Assembly: GCA_944380885.1 (NCBI GenBank)
Contig: CALWIZ010000012.1
Span: 1-55,595, forward strand
Direction: 5' to 3'
DNA from: an uncultured Clostridia bacterium
GTDB taxonomy: Bacteria > Bacillota > Clostridia > Oscillospirales > Acutalibacteraceae
DNA: 55,595 nt
A model generated the notes under the pieces. It ran no database searches, was not told where the DNA came from, and was given only the letters and a program-made list of their open reading frames with translations. Of this stretch, positions 35,205-43,603 are shown piece after piece (within the stretch, counting starts at the first letter, position 1; each line of letters opens with the position of its first letter). Both the position numbers and the translations under genes were made by a program.

Positions 35205-35909
35205 TTACTGCATTTTTGAACTGCCGGTTTTGCTTTTACTTAACCCATGTATAAGCATAATTACCGATATGATTACTATCGCGATATAAACCGCCGTGCT
35301 TGTGACAGCTGATAAAGTCAGCATATTCATCGCTTCTTCAGGCGATGAATTTACCATTATAAGGGTATTTTGCAGTGTAAGGACAGAAACCAGTGCGTCG
35401 ATAAAATTGATAGTCCGCAGTTCAGCTATCAGAATATTTCCGCTTTGATTTCTCGTCTTTCGTCTTACGTTTACAGAGGCAACGGTTATTTTATAGGTTG
35501 TATATGCCGCCATGGCAATAGCCGGAACAAGATCAATATACACCGGTTTCGCCATAAGGGCCATCATATATATAGGAACGATCAGCGCGAGATCAAGCAA
35601 AAGCAGCATTACGCAACTGATAAGATATGCCCGGTGCCTTTGAGCCTCACGCCTTTCGGAATTTAAGTTTATTGTTTTCCGTTCGTAATAGAGTATAATT
35701 CCGCGTATGGCGACAAGCAGCAGATAAAAAACGCAGATACTTCCGTGCCAAACGGAAAGAAAAGCAATCCATAAATATCCGTTGTAAAGGGCAAACAGAA
35801 CCGTAACCGACATTGATACAAAGCTACCCGCCGTCGTCTTAAAGTCGTAGTCATTTTTCCAGCTGCTTAAAAATCTTTTTGCCCTGCCGGAATTATTTTT
35901 CCCCGTCAT
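35205..35909 (-). CDS. Multi-pass membrane protein of unknown function
   Basis: A 234-residue protein with about six membrane segments, paired as two-segment hairpins (SMSVTVLFALYNGYLWIAF and the next; ISCVMLLLLDLALIVPIYMM; the final STAVYIAIVIISVIMLIHGL). Loops are basic. I recognise no family motif. It overlaps the TetR gene by 17 bases and ends the operon. Such a gene under a TetR regulator could be an efflux-related or lipid-active membrane protein, but nothing in the sequence fixes this. Confidence 0.75.
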   Translation of the reverse strand: MTGKNNSGRAKRFLSSWKNDYDFKTTAGSFVSMSVTVLFALYNGYLWIAFLSVWHGSICVFYLLLVAIRGIILYYERKTINLNSERREAQRHRAYLISCVMLLLLDLALIVPIYMMALMAKPVYIDLVPAIAMAAYTTYKITVASVNVRRKTRNQSGNILIAELRTINFIDALVSVLTLQNTLIMVNSSPEEAMNMLTLSAVTSTAVYIAIVIISVIMLIHGLSKSKTGSSKMQ

Positions 35910-36498
35910 ATATGTATCCTTTCGGTCTTACACAATCCTCAATTACAGCGGCGATCATTTCCGTACTGTCCTCACAGTTCCTGTCGAGCCACACCCGGAT
36001 AACGGCGGCTATGCCTTCTATGTAATAGGAAATATAATACTCTCTGTACTCAGACGGTACGCCGAATCGTTCCAAAACGGGAACAAGAATATGCTTTTTA
36101 AGATTTCCGTAACGCATGTGCGCCTGCATACCGGCAGGATTGCGAAACGCCGCCCGGTAAATTTTCTGATTATCCTTTATAAACTGAAGATACGGCAGAA
36201 GATACTCTTCCGTTATCAGAATAAGGTCACTGAGTTTCTGTTCGCCCAATTTTGCAAAAATATCTTTTTTCACATCGGAGAAATATGCCACGAACCGTTC
36301 ATTTACAGTTTCCAGCGTCTCATTCACAAGGTCAGCGACCGTTTCATAGTGAAGATAAAACGTAGAACGGTTCACGCCGGCTTTTTCACATATCTCCTTT
36401 ACGGTAATATATTCAAGATCTTTGATTTCAAGCAAAGATATCAGCGCCTCGTCCATTTTAAGGGCGGTATTGAAGTATTTACTTTCAGACTTATTCAT
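35893..36498 (-). CDS. TetR family transcriptional regulator
   Basis: A 201-residue regulator. The N-terminal HTH is ITVKEICEKAGVNRSTFYLHYET (residues about 31-53). The rest is the helical ligand/dimer domain, with IDGIAAVI-like YYIEGIAAVIRVWLDRNCEDS near the end, resembling the TetR C-terminal domain found in Clostridia. It probably controls its own operon (36876-35205). Confidence 0.9.
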   Translation of the reverse strand: MNKSESKYFNTALKMDEALISLLEIKDLEYITVKEICEKAGVNRSTFYLHYETVADLVNETLETVNERFVAYFSDVKKDIFAKLGEQKLSDLILITEEYLLPYLQFIKDNQKIYRAAFRNPAGMQAHMRYGNLKKHILVPVLERFGVPSEYREYYISYYIEGIAAVIRVWLDRNCEDSTEMIAAVIEDCVRPKGYIYDGEK

Positions 36499-36519
36499 TT
36501 CCGCCCTCCGTTAGACATA

Positions 36520-36876
36520 TCAAGCATTTTCCGTTATTTCTTTCGCAAGCTGCATTATTTCAAAAGCATACTTGCTCTTGCCCTTTTCAAGCAGCTTTTT
36601 GTAAATAGGATAATTTAATCCGACACCTGCAACACCTATAATTCCGATTATTATGCCTAATAAAAACATAGCTGTACTGCCGCTTCCCAGAACTCCCATT
36701 GAAAGAGTCATTCCAAAACCCATTAAAAGACTCATTATCACACCGAAGGTATAGGAAAAAATGTTTGCCGGGTTCTTTGCTTTTCGGTCTAATTTTTTCA
36801 GCGCCTGAACCTTTGAAGTATTTTTTGGTGCGTATTCATTAGCGATAGCTTCTGCATAAATTTTGTCTGTGTTCAT
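36520..36876 (-). CDS. Small conserved membrane protein
   Basis: A 118-residue protein. The N-terminal helix (AEAIANEYAPKNTSKVQALKKLDRKAK) is followed by two membrane segments (SYTFGVIMSLLMGFGMTL and MFLLGIIIGIIGVAGVGLNYP) and a charged C-terminal helix. I recall this family as widespread in Clostridia, sometimes under unsupported enzyme names; no catalytic motif is visible. First gene of the operon with the TetR regulator, with AAGGAGA before its ATG. Confidence 0.8.
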   Translation of the reverse strand: MNTDKIYAEAIANEYAPKNTSKVQALKKLDRKAKNPANIFSYTFGVIMSLLMGFGMTLSMGVLGSGSTAMFLLGIIIGIIGVAGVGLNYPIYKKLLEKGKSKYAFEIMQLAKEITENA

Positions 36877-37042
36877 TTTAAAATCTCCTTATTCTTTTTT
36901 GCCGGTCCTGCCGGCACTTTTATCATAAGGAATTTACGTCCGAAACTGAACAACACAATTTATAAATTCTGCCGATTTAAGAAAAAAACAGCGGTTCAGC
37001 GTGCTTCTTTGCATTTCGATAATTGTCTTTCCGTCTGAAAAT

Positions 37043-37072
37043 ATGATAACCTATAACACTTATAATTGTCAA
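37043..37072 (-). promoter_or_regulatory. Promoter of the TetR operon
   Basis: On the minus strand TTGACA (37067-37072), 18 bases and TATCAT (37043-37048). The leader of about 160 bases contains AATTTATAAATT (36957-36968), a possible regulator palindrome, and GCCGG repeats near 36901-36916. Confidence 0.65.
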
Positions 37073-37238
37073 GCGGTGCAAAACCGGCTTTAGTACAGTT
37101 AAGTTAAATCGATTTTTCCGCACTGAGTGAAATAATTTAACGCCTGCTTTTTCTTTTTCTGCGTTATGTTTTTTATAAAATATAGTATTATAAAAATGCG
37201 GTTACAAAACTGTAATAATGTTTTTCGGTATATTTTTA

Positions 37239-37267
37239 TTGACAAACGATAAAAAATGCTGTAATAT
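37239..37267 (+). promoter_or_regulatory. Promoter of the DUF2975 operon
   Basis: TTGACA (37239-37244), 17 bases and TAATAT (37262-37267), with GGGGAGG and the ATG shortly after. Confidence 0.8.
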
Positions 37268-37297
37268 GCAGATAATGACATTTGGGGAGGAAAAAAT

Positions 37298-37744
37298 ATG
37301 AAAGCTCACACAAAATCAGCACGGCTTACTCTCTGCCTTACATTTTTTATTTTGATTGCCGTCGCAGCGGCAGCGGCGACACTTCCGTGGCTTACGGATT
37401 GGTACATCAGAAAAACCGGACGGAAAGAAGAACTGCGCACGGTTATAATGACAGTATGTTATATATGTCTGCCGGCGGCTCTCGCGGCGCTTTATTCCCT
37501 GATTCGGCTGCTTAAGAATATTCTTGACGGTGAAATTTTTATTCAAGGGAACGTGCTGCACCTGCGGCTGCTTTCGTGGTACTGCGGGGCGGTTTCGCTT
37601 ATTACACTCGCCGCCGGTTATTTTTATCTGCCATTTTATCTCGTAGGTCTTGCGGCAATTTTCTTCACGCTGATATTAAGGGTAATAAAGAATGTTTTTG
37701 CCGCGGCAATAGAGATAAAAACCGAGAACGAGCTTACGGTATAG
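37298..37744 (+). CDS. DUF2975 family membrane protein
   Basis: A 148-residue protein with four membrane segments (FFILIAVAAAAATLPWL, ICLPAALAALYSLIRLL, a third near VSLITLAAGYFYLPF, a fourth near FFTLILRVIKNVFAAA). The family motif region LLKNILDGEIFIQGNVLHLRLLSW is conserved. DUF2975 proteins are nearly always encoded beside a YozG-type HTH protein, as here. Function is unknown; a membrane-tethered partner of the regulator has been supposed. Confidence 0.88.
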   Translation: MKAHTKSARLTLCLTFFILIAVAAAAATLPWLTDWYIRKTGRKEELRTVIMTVCYICLPAALAALYSLIRLLKNILDGEIFIQGNVLHLRLLSWYCGAVSLITLAAGYFYLPFYLVGLAAIFFTLILRVIKNVFAAAIEIKTENELTV

Positions 37745-37753
37745 GTGATTGCT

Positions 37754-37966
37754 ATGGCGATAATTGTAAATCTTGATGTAATGATGGCTAAAAGAAAAAT
37801 CTCATCAGGCGAGCTCGCCGAAAAAATCGGCATTACTCAGGCTAACCTTTCCATTCTCAAAACCGGAAAGGCAAAGGCAATACGGTTTTCCACACTTGAA
37901 AGCATATGCCGCGTGCTTGACTGCCAGCCCGCCGACATTCTCGAATACAGGGAGGAAAAAATATGA
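37754..37966 (+). CDS. YozG-type HTH regulator
   Basis: A 70-residue HTH_26 protein (VNLDVMMAKRKISSGELAEKIG, ITQANLSILKTGKAKAIRFSTL, LCxxLDCQPADILEY-like ending). The ATG at 37754 is preceded by AGGTGAT. The last codons overlap the next gene by 4 bases (ATGA). Confidence 0.9.
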   Translation: MAIIVNLDVMMAKRKISSGELAEKIGITQANLSILKTGKAKAIRFSTLESICRVLDCQPADILEYREEKI

Positions 37967-39582
37967 ACGAAGCTCATACGGTATCCGAAATAAACGAGCC
38001 TGTGCTGACAGACAGCTATGAACGTTATGCTTTAAAGCCCGAACCGGCTGAATGGCAGACCCGCGATACTGTTTTTGCGGTCATAACCTTTGTGTGTTCC
38101 GTGATTTTTGTCTCGCTTTCGCTTTTCGGCGGATTCGCGGCAGGCTTTACCCTATCTTATATTGTACTTTTTATACTCACCGCCGTATATATTTCCGGAA
38201 GCGGCGCGCGTCTTAAATTATTCCCGCTTTTCTGCGGCGCGGCTTCCCTGCTCATTTCCGGAGTTTTCGCACTCTACAACGACCCGGCGGTAAATTTTCT
38301 GCTTTTTGCCGCCGTGGTATGCCTGTACGGAGTTTTTGTATCGCAAACCTACACAAAAGCGAACGCAGTGCTGCTTCCCGCAGCTGAAATTCTCACAGCC
38401 GTTCCAATGCTCAATGTCTGCGAGCCGTTCCGCTCATACGGAAAATATTCATCAGATGAGAACCGAAGAGGTCCCGACAAAAATATAATTGCCGGACTCG
38501 CGATTTCAGTACCGTTGCTTGCGGTAATAATTCCTCTGCTTATTCGCTCAGACGCGGCGTTCGAGCATATGATGGGCAGTCTGTTTTCCGGTTTTTTTGA
38601 AACGGCGGTCAAAATATTTATCGGCACAGTGTTGTTTGTATTTCTGTTTTCCATGCTTTTTTCGGTAAAAAAACAGCTTATCAAAAACGAGCGTGAAGGC
38701 TCCCCGGCAGCAGGAAAATTTCCTGTAGCCACGGCTGTAACTGTACTGACTGTTATTTCTGTCTTTTACGCCGCCTATCTTTTTTCGCAGCTCGCCTATT
38801 TTTTCAGCGCCTTTTCAGGTTTTCTGCCGGACAATTATTCTTTTACCGCATCGGAATACGCTCGGCGCGGATTTTTTGAGCTGTGCGCGGTCGCGGGAAT
38901 AAATCTCTGCGTTATAGTTTTCTGCGTCTGCACCGCCAAGCGCGACGAAAGCGGCAGAGTACCGCTTCCGGTTCGCCTGCTGTCATTGCTGATATGCCTG
39001 TTTTCCGCCGTATTTGCCGTAACGGCGCTTTCAAAAATGTTTCTTTATATAAATTCCTTCGGGCTGACGCGGCTAAGACTTATGACCAGCGTATTTATGG
39101 CGGCACTGCTGCTTATTTTCGCCGGCACCGCCATTTATATGTTCAGACAGAAATTTCCCGTAATAAAATACGCCGTAACGGTTCTCGCCTGCATCGCCAT
39201 TGCGTCGGGTTACTGCGATATTGACCTGACAATCGCCCGCTGCAATACAGAGTGGTACACATCGGAAAAGCTGAGCGAAATAGACGTAAATCACCTCGGC
39301 AGACTTTCGGACTCCGCAGTGCCGTATATAGCTCTGCTGCTTGACAGCAAGGACAAAGACGTAAGGGAGCAGGCGGCGGAAACACTTTACAGCCGTGCGG
39401 AGAAGCTCTTTGTAATTGAGGGGAACAGTATTGCCGGAAGCAAAAAAAGCGGTCTATCCGAATATAATTACTCAAGAGAAAAGGCAAAGAAAATTATAGA
39501 AGATCGGTTTGACAAGATAATTTCACTGCTTCCAGAGCCACAAGATGAGGAAGAAACAAAATACCTTACCGAATATTTTTAA
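37963..39582 (+). CDS. DUF4153/DUF4173-type membrane protein
   Basis: A 539-residue protein with roughly twelve membrane segments and a C-terminal cytoplasmic or external tail of about 130 residues (AVPYIALLLDSKDKDVREQAAETLYSRAEKLF). The family is common in Firmicutes next to DUF2975/HTH pairs and has no known activity. Translation is coupled to the HTH gene. The operon of three membrane/HTH genes suggests sensing of an envelope signal. It ends with a very strong terminator. Confidence 0.8.
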   Translation: MNEAHTVSEINEPVLTDSYERYALKPEPAEWQTRDTVFAVITFVCSVIFVSLSLFGGFAAGFTLSYIVLFILTAVYISGSGARLKLFPLFCGAASLLISGVFALYNDPAVNFLLFAAVVCLYGVFVSQTYTKANAVLLPAAEILTAVPMLNVCEPFRSYGKYSSDENRRGPDKNIIAGLAISVPLLAVIIPLLIRSDAAFEHMMGSLFSGFFETAVKIFIGTVLFVFLFSMLFSVKKQLIKNEREGSPAAGKFPVATAVTVLTVISVFYAAYLFSQLAYFFSAFSGFLPDNYSFTASEYARRGFFELCAVAGINLCVIVFCVCTAKRDESGRVPLPVRLLSLLICLFSAVFAVTALSKMFLYINSFGLTRLRLMTSVFMAALLLIFAGTAIYMFRQKFPVIKYAVTVLACIAIASGYCDIDLTIARCNTEWYTSEKLSEIDVNHLGRLSDSAVPYIALLLDSKDKDVREQAAETLYSRAEKLFVIEGNSIAGSKKSGLSEYNYSREKAKKIIEDRFDKIISLLPEPQDEEETKYLTEYF

Positions 39583-39606
39583 GCGGTCATCAGCCCTTCA
39601 TAAAGC

Positions 39607-39650
39607 GGCGGTCGGTTCCCGAAATAAAAGGGAACCGACCGCCTTTTTTT
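39607..39650 (+). terminator. Terminator of the DUF2975 operon
   Basis: A perfect 14-bp stem, GGCGGTCGGTTCCC with GGGAACCGACCGCC, followed by seven T. Confidence 0.95.
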
Positions 39651-39813
39651 ATTTTTTCTTTCGTTATTTTGAACTTTTTTGACTTTTGTCCGATTCAAAT
39701 TTAAAAACCGATAGCCCGCAAACACGCGTAAAAACAGTTATTATAACAAAAGCACTATTGATGTCCAAACCTTAATGGTTCATATTCCAATTATGTTTTC
39801 ATATATCAAGATG
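39651..39813. other. Intergenic, nothing recognised
   Basis: AT-rich sequence between a terminator and the direct-repeat unit. I see no gene, promoter of good quality or RNA in it. Confidence 0.5.
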
Positions 39814-39925
39814 GACTAAAAAAGATAACAACTTTGTTGCGTGTACTTTTGTTGAAAAGGAAAGGCTTGGAGCGCATTTGGCTCCAAGCCCTGCCTGTAA
39901 AGAGTGACTAAAAAAGATGCCAACT
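39814..39925. repeat. 20-base direct repeats around a hairpin
   Basis: GACTAAAAAAGATAACAACT (39814-39833) recurs as GACTAAAAAAGATGCCAACT (39906-39925), 18 of 20 identical, 92 bases apart. Between them lies a perfect 10-bp hairpin, GGCTTGGAGC with GCTCCAAGCC (39864-39890). The arrangement looks like a small repeated unit rather than a gene. Confidence 0.6.
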
Positions 39926-39954
39926 GTAAACGCGAGCAAAAAGGCAAAAGAAAA

Positions 39955-39992
39955 AGCCGAGCTTGGAACGCGGATTGCGTTCAGGCTCAGCC
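39955..39992 (-). terminator. Terminator of tRNA-Leu
   Basis: GAGC/GCTC and GAACGC/GCGTTC pair in one interrupted stem directly after the tRNA 3' end on the minus strand, followed by GGCTTTTTCTTTT. Confidence 0.75.
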
Positions 39993-40076
39993 TGGTGCGA
40001 GTGACGAGACTTGAACTCGTACGTCAAAGACACACGCCCCTCAAACGTGCCTGTCTGCCTATTCCAGCACACTCGC
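39993..40076 (-). tRNA. tRNA-Leu (anticodon GAG)
   Basis: An 84-nt type II tRNA read on the minus strand. The acceptor GCGAGTG pairs with CACTCGC, the D-arm GCTGGAATAGGCAGAC is typical of tRNA-Leu, and the anticodon stem CACGT/GCGTG encloses TTGAGGG with anticodon GAG. The variable arm GTC-ttt-GAC forms a short stem, the T-arm is ACGAG-TTCAAGT-CTCGT, and CCA is encoded. It reads CUC and CUU codons. Confidence 0.95.
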
Positions 40077-40306
40077 ATTTATCGTGCCAGATTATTATAT
40101 CAAATGCTTTACTTCTTGTCAACAAATTTTTTTATTTTTTTGCAAGTTATTTTTTATTGCGGGCAAAACTCTGTTTTATTTTGATTTATATAATAATTTA
40201 ATAAAAAATAATATTGTATGTTGTTTAAGAAATAATTATATTATACTGGAAATTTGAAATAGAATATATTATAATAAATAAATAAATTCTGAGAGGAAGA
40301 AATATT

Positions 40307-40879
40307 TTGAAAAAAACCGGTCTTATAATACTCGCTTCTGTCGCTGCTGTTATTATAATTATCGTTTTAGCGATATCCGGCACATATAACAGTCTGGTAA
40401 GCAGCAAAGAAGCGGTCGATAACGCTCAGGCACAAATATCCGTACAGCTCCAGCGCAGGGCTGATCTTATTCCTAATTTCGTCGCCACCGTACAGGGTTA
40501 CTCCGATTATGAGCAGGAAACCTTCACTGCGGTGACCGAGGCGCGTGCCGCGGTTTCCGGTGCCGGAACCGCGTCTGAGCAGGCTGAGGCTTCCGAACAG
40601 CTTGACAGCGCTATTTCGGTATGGGTAAACGCGATAACCGAAGCCTATCCGGAGCTTAAAGCAAACGAACAGTATCAGGCACTTCAGTACGAGCTTGCCG
40701 GAACCGAAAACCGCATAGCCACCGCGCGGAAGGATTATAATGAGTCGGCGCGCGAATATAATGTTTCAGTCAAAAAATTTCCCAAAAACATTATCGCAGG
40801 TATGTTTGGATTTTCTGAGGTAGACTACTTTGAGGCGCAGGACGGAACCGAAAGCGTGCCTCAGGTAAGCTTTGAATAA
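40307..40879 (+). CDS. lemA: LemA family protein
   Basis: A 190-residue protein: an N-terminal membrane segment (LIILASVAAVIIIIVLAIS) and a long helical hairpin domain with the family signature YNSLVSSKEAVDNAQAQISVQLQRRADLIPNFV. The C-terminal half has YQALQYELAGTENRIATARKDYN. LemA proteins sit in the membrane with the N-terminus outside and often pair with a TPM-domain protein, as in the next gene. Precise function is unknown. The start is TTG with GAGAGGAAG upstream. Confidence 0.95.
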   Translation: MKKTGLIILASVAAVIIIIVLAISGTYNSLVSSKEAVDNAQAQISVQLQRRADLIPNFVATVQGYSDYEQETFTAVTEARAAVSGAGTASEQAEASEQLDSAISVWVNAITEAYPELKANEQYQALQYELAGTENRIATARKDYNESAREYNVSVKKFPKNIIAGMFGFSEVDYFEAQDGTESVPQVSFE

Positions 40880-41651
40880 GCGAAAAATGAAAAAGCTGAT
40901 TTTTGCCGCCGTGCTCCTGCTTCTATTGTATTTGACCCCAATATCAGCCGCAGCTGATAATAATTACCCTGAACCGACATCACGTTTTTTCGTGAACGAT
41001 TTTGCCGATATAATCGACAGCGGCGCAGAGGACGAGATATATTCCCGCGCCGTCGCACTGCAGGAAAAAACCACCGCACAGGTCGTGGTTGTAACAGTGC
41101 AGACGCTTGACGGTGAGGCGGCGTCAGATTATGCGCTGGGTATCGGAAGAGAATGGGGAGTAGGTCAGGAAGCCGACGACAACGGAGTAGTAATACTGCT
41201 GTCGTTGCAGGAGCGGGAAATATATATAGCCGTAGGCTACGGGCTTGAAGGCGCGCTGCCGGACAGCAAAACCGGCAGAATAATAGACATATACGGTCTT
41301 GATTACCTTAAAAACGATAATTTCTCTGCAGGATTGCTTGAAATATCAAAATCAGTTATAAACGAGGTTTATATAGAATACGGAATAGCCCCCGAAGAAG
41401 GATATACAGAAATAGAGGACAATGAAACTGCAGGAGCCGGAAACATAGCGGCATCATGGGCTGCTCTGCTGGCTTTTGTAGCAATTTATATTTTGGTCTT
41501 CGGCAGGCGCGGTTTCGGATTTTTTGTTCTCGGCGGTCGCGGAGGCCGTGGCGGATTCGGAGGATTCGGAGGTTTTGGCGGTCGCGGAGGCGGAGGCTTT
41601 TCCGGCGGAGGCGGTTCCTTCGGCGGCGGAGGAGCCGGACGCGGTTTTTAA
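40872..41651 (+). CDS. TPM-domain (YgcG-like) membrane protein
   Basis: A 259-residue protein: signal peptide, TPM domain (residues about 30-160: FFVNDFADIIDSGAEDEIYSRA, VVTVQTLDGE, IYIAVGYGLEGALPDS), one membrane segment near residue 200 and a glycine-rich tail (GGRGGFGGFGGFGGRGGGG and onward). TPM/LemA pairs are conserved in many bacteria and are associated with envelope stress or, in photosynthetic organisms, photosystem repair. The TTG at 40872 overlaps the lemA stop and has AGG six bases upstream; an ATG at 40887 is an alternative with no clear ribosome site. Confidence 0.9.
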   Translation: MNKRKMKKLIFAAVLLLLLYLTPISAAADNNYPEPTSRFFVNDFADIIDSGAEDEIYSRAVALQEKTTAQVVVVTVQTLDGEAASDYALGIGREWGVGQEADDNGVVILLSLQEREIYIAVGYGLEGALPDSKTGRIIDIYGLDYLKNDNFSAGLLEISKSVINEVYIEYGIAPEEGYTEIEDNETAGAGNIAASWAALLAFVAIYILVFGRRGFGFFVLGGRGGRGGFGGFGGFGGRGGGGFSGGGGSFGGGGAGRGF

Positions 41652-41675
41652 AATACAATTATACGGAGTAGTCAG

Positions 41676-42800
41676 ATGTCTGAAAATTTCAACGGTAAGG
41701 ATTACAGTGAATATTTTAAAATATTGGAACAGAAGCTTGACACGTCAAAAACTGCCGTTCCCTCAAAATACGAAGGCAGAAACATAAAAAAACGCTCGAA
41801 ACGGGGAACGTACAGGGTTTTCAGAATACGCCCAGCGGCAGTCATTTGCGCTTTTGCCGTTGCAGCAGCTGTAATCGCAACACTGATTGCTGTACCGGCA
41901 ATAAAAAGCCGTGGAGAAAACAAAAATTCGGAGGAAATAAAAAAATCCACAGACAGTGCAAATATAACTGCCAAAGAGCCTGAAAACAATCGGATAGTTT
42001 ACAATTTTACTGACAGCACCGCGCCGATACCCGCCGAAAACGACGCGGAAGCCGCTATCGTAATAAATACAAAAACACATGATATTATTGCCGCCAAAAA
42101 CGAGCATGAACGGCTTTATCCCGCATCAACCACAAAAATTATGACGCTTATAGTAGCGTGTGAAAACATAAAGAATTTCAGCGACACTTTCACAATGATG
42201 CTTGACATCACCGACCCGCTTTTTATAGAAGGAGCTTCGGTCGCGGGCTTTCTGAATCAGGAAAAAATAAGTATGACAGACCTGCTTTACGGTATGATAC
42301 TTCCCTCAGGAGCTGACGCCGCAATGGGTCTGGCGGTCAAAATCGCAGGTAGTGAAGAGGCTTTTGCCGGGCTTATGAACGATAAAGCAAAGGAGCTCGG
42401 TCTTGAGGATACACATTTTGTAAACGTTTCCGGTCTTCACGACGAGGAGCAGTATACAACCGCATACGATATGGCGGTAATTCTTGAAACGGCTATATCA
42501 AATACGCTCTGCCGCAAAATTCTTTCAACATATCAGTATACCACCGCCTCGACGCCGCAGCATCCTGAAGGAATAAATCTGACTTCTACGCTTTTCGATT
42601 ATATGTACGGAACCGAACCGGAAACCGCAACTATTGAGGGCGGAAAAACCGGATTTGTAAACGAGGCAGGTTATTGCATCGCATCATACGGAACAAATAA
42701 CACAACCAAAAACGAATATATTGTAGTAACGCTGAAAAATTCCGCGAGAAGTCCGGCGGTATTCGGACAGATAGACCTTTACAAACAATTTGTTAAATGA
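41676..42800 (+). CDS. D-alanyl-D-alanine carboxypeptidase family protein
   Basis: A 374-residue penicillin-binding S11-type peptidase. The first 65 residues are cytoplasmic and basic, then one membrane anchor (AAVICAFAVAAAVIATLIAV), a linker, and the catalytic domain. The active-site SxxK is in YPASTTKIMTL, the KTG in EGGKTGFVNEAG. The SxN motif reads S-G-A (LPSGADAAMG). It trims the terminal D-Ala from peptidoglycan stem peptides. The usual C-terminal beta domain of DacA is absent, and anchoring is N-terminal instead of by a C-terminal amphipathic helix. It follows the TPM gene by 24 bases. Confidence 0.9.
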   Translation: MSENFNGKDYSEYFKILEQKLDTSKTAVPSKYEGRNIKKRSKRGTYRVFRIRPAAVICAFAVAAAVIATLIAVPAIKSRGENKNSEEIKKSTDSANITAKEPENNRIVYNFTDSTAPIPAENDAEAAIVINTKTHDIIAAKNEHERLYPASTTKIMTLIVACENIKNFSDTFTMMLDITDPLFIEGASVAGFLNQEKISMTDLLYGMILPSGADAAMGLAVKIAGSEEAFAGLMNDKAKELGLEDTHFVNVSGLHDEEQYTTAYDMAVILETAISNTLCRKILSTYQYTTASTPQHPEGINLTSTLFDYMYGTEPETATIEGGKTGFVNEAGYCIASYGTNNTTKNEYIVVTLKNSARSPAVFGQIDLYKQFVK

Positions 42801-42816
42801 TAAAGGAGAAAATCGT

Positions 42817-43434
42817 ATGAAAGAAAAGATACATACAGGAGAGCTTTATCTTCCGAACGACCCTGAAATCCTTTCCGAGCAGCAGCAGTATCTCGAAAAG
42901 CTGTATGATTTTAATCTTACAAGACCGGGTGAATCTGAAAAAAGGCAGAGAATGCTTAAAGAAATGTTTGCTGAAATAGGCGATGGCTGTTATATTGAGC
43001 CTCCGTTTCACGCTAATTTCGGCGGAAAAAACGTACACTTCGGAAAAGGAGTTTACGCCAATTTCAACCTGACTCTTGTTGATGACACCCACATTTTTGT
43101 CGGAGATTTTACTATGTTCGGTCCGAATGTTACGGTAGCCACTGCCGGTCATCCGATACTCCCCGAACTGAGAGAACAGGTTTATCAGTATAATTTCCCC
43201 GTACATATAGGCAGAAACTGCTGGATAGGCGCAGGAGCCGTAATTGTTCCGGGCGTTTCGATTGGCGACAACACCGTAATAGGCGCCGGAAGCGTCGTAA
43301 CAAAGGATATTCCGTCCGATGTTGTTGCGGTAGGCAATCCGTGCAGGGTTCTTCGCGCTATAAACGAGCATGACAGAGAGTTTTATTTTAAGGATCGCAA
43401 AATAAATCCGGACATATTTAAAAAGGCAGATTGA
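42817..43434 (+). CDS. Maltose/galactoside O-acetyltransferase family protein
   Basis: A 205-residue hexapeptide-repeat acetyltransferase. N-terminal cap (YLPNDPEILSEQQQYLEKLYDFN), then left-handed beta-helix coils with FGKGVYANFNLTLVDD, the catalytic histidine region TAGHPILPE, and WIGAGAVIVPGVSIGDNTVIGAGSVV. It transfers acetyl from acetyl-CoA to a sugar; which sugar is not clear. The ATG at 42817 is set by AAGGAG. It follows the carboxypeptidase by 16 bases, and ends with a strong terminator. Confidence 0.93.
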   Translation: MKEKIHTGELYLPNDPEILSEQQQYLEKLYDFNLTRPGESEKRQRMLKEMFAEIGDGCYIEPPFHANFGGKNVHFGKGVYANFNLTLVDDTHIFVGDFTMFGPNVTVATAGHPILPELREQVYQYNFPVHIGRNCWIGAGAVIVPGVSIGDNTVIGAGSVVTKDIPSDVVAVGNPCRVLRAINEHDREFYFKDRKINPDIFKKAD

Positions 43435-43441
43435 GATGTTC

Positions 43442-43471
43442 CCGCTGTCACCTGCGTGACAGCGGCTTTTT
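43442..43471 (+). terminator. Terminator after the acetyltransferase gene
   Basis: CCGCTGTCAC and GTGACAGCGG (10 bp, 4-base loop), then CTTTTT. Confidence 0.92.
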
Positions 43472-43603
43472 ATATTGATTTGCATTAACTTATTCTATCA
43501 GCCGCGCATATTTGCACAAAATTACAAGCAAAATCTTTTAAACTGCAAGTAACGTCATAATACTGATGATATAATTATAAAAAATCAAAAAGGGTGATAT
43601 ATT

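Noticed and set aside
39814..39925. Two direct repeats with a spacer, considered as a minimal CRISPR
   Set aside because: Only two units, a 72-base hairpin-bearing spacer and no cas genes; not a CRISPR array.
39993..40076. tRNA-Leu considered as the attachment site of an integrated element
   Set aside because: No duplicated tRNA 3' end and no integrase are found on either side in the window.
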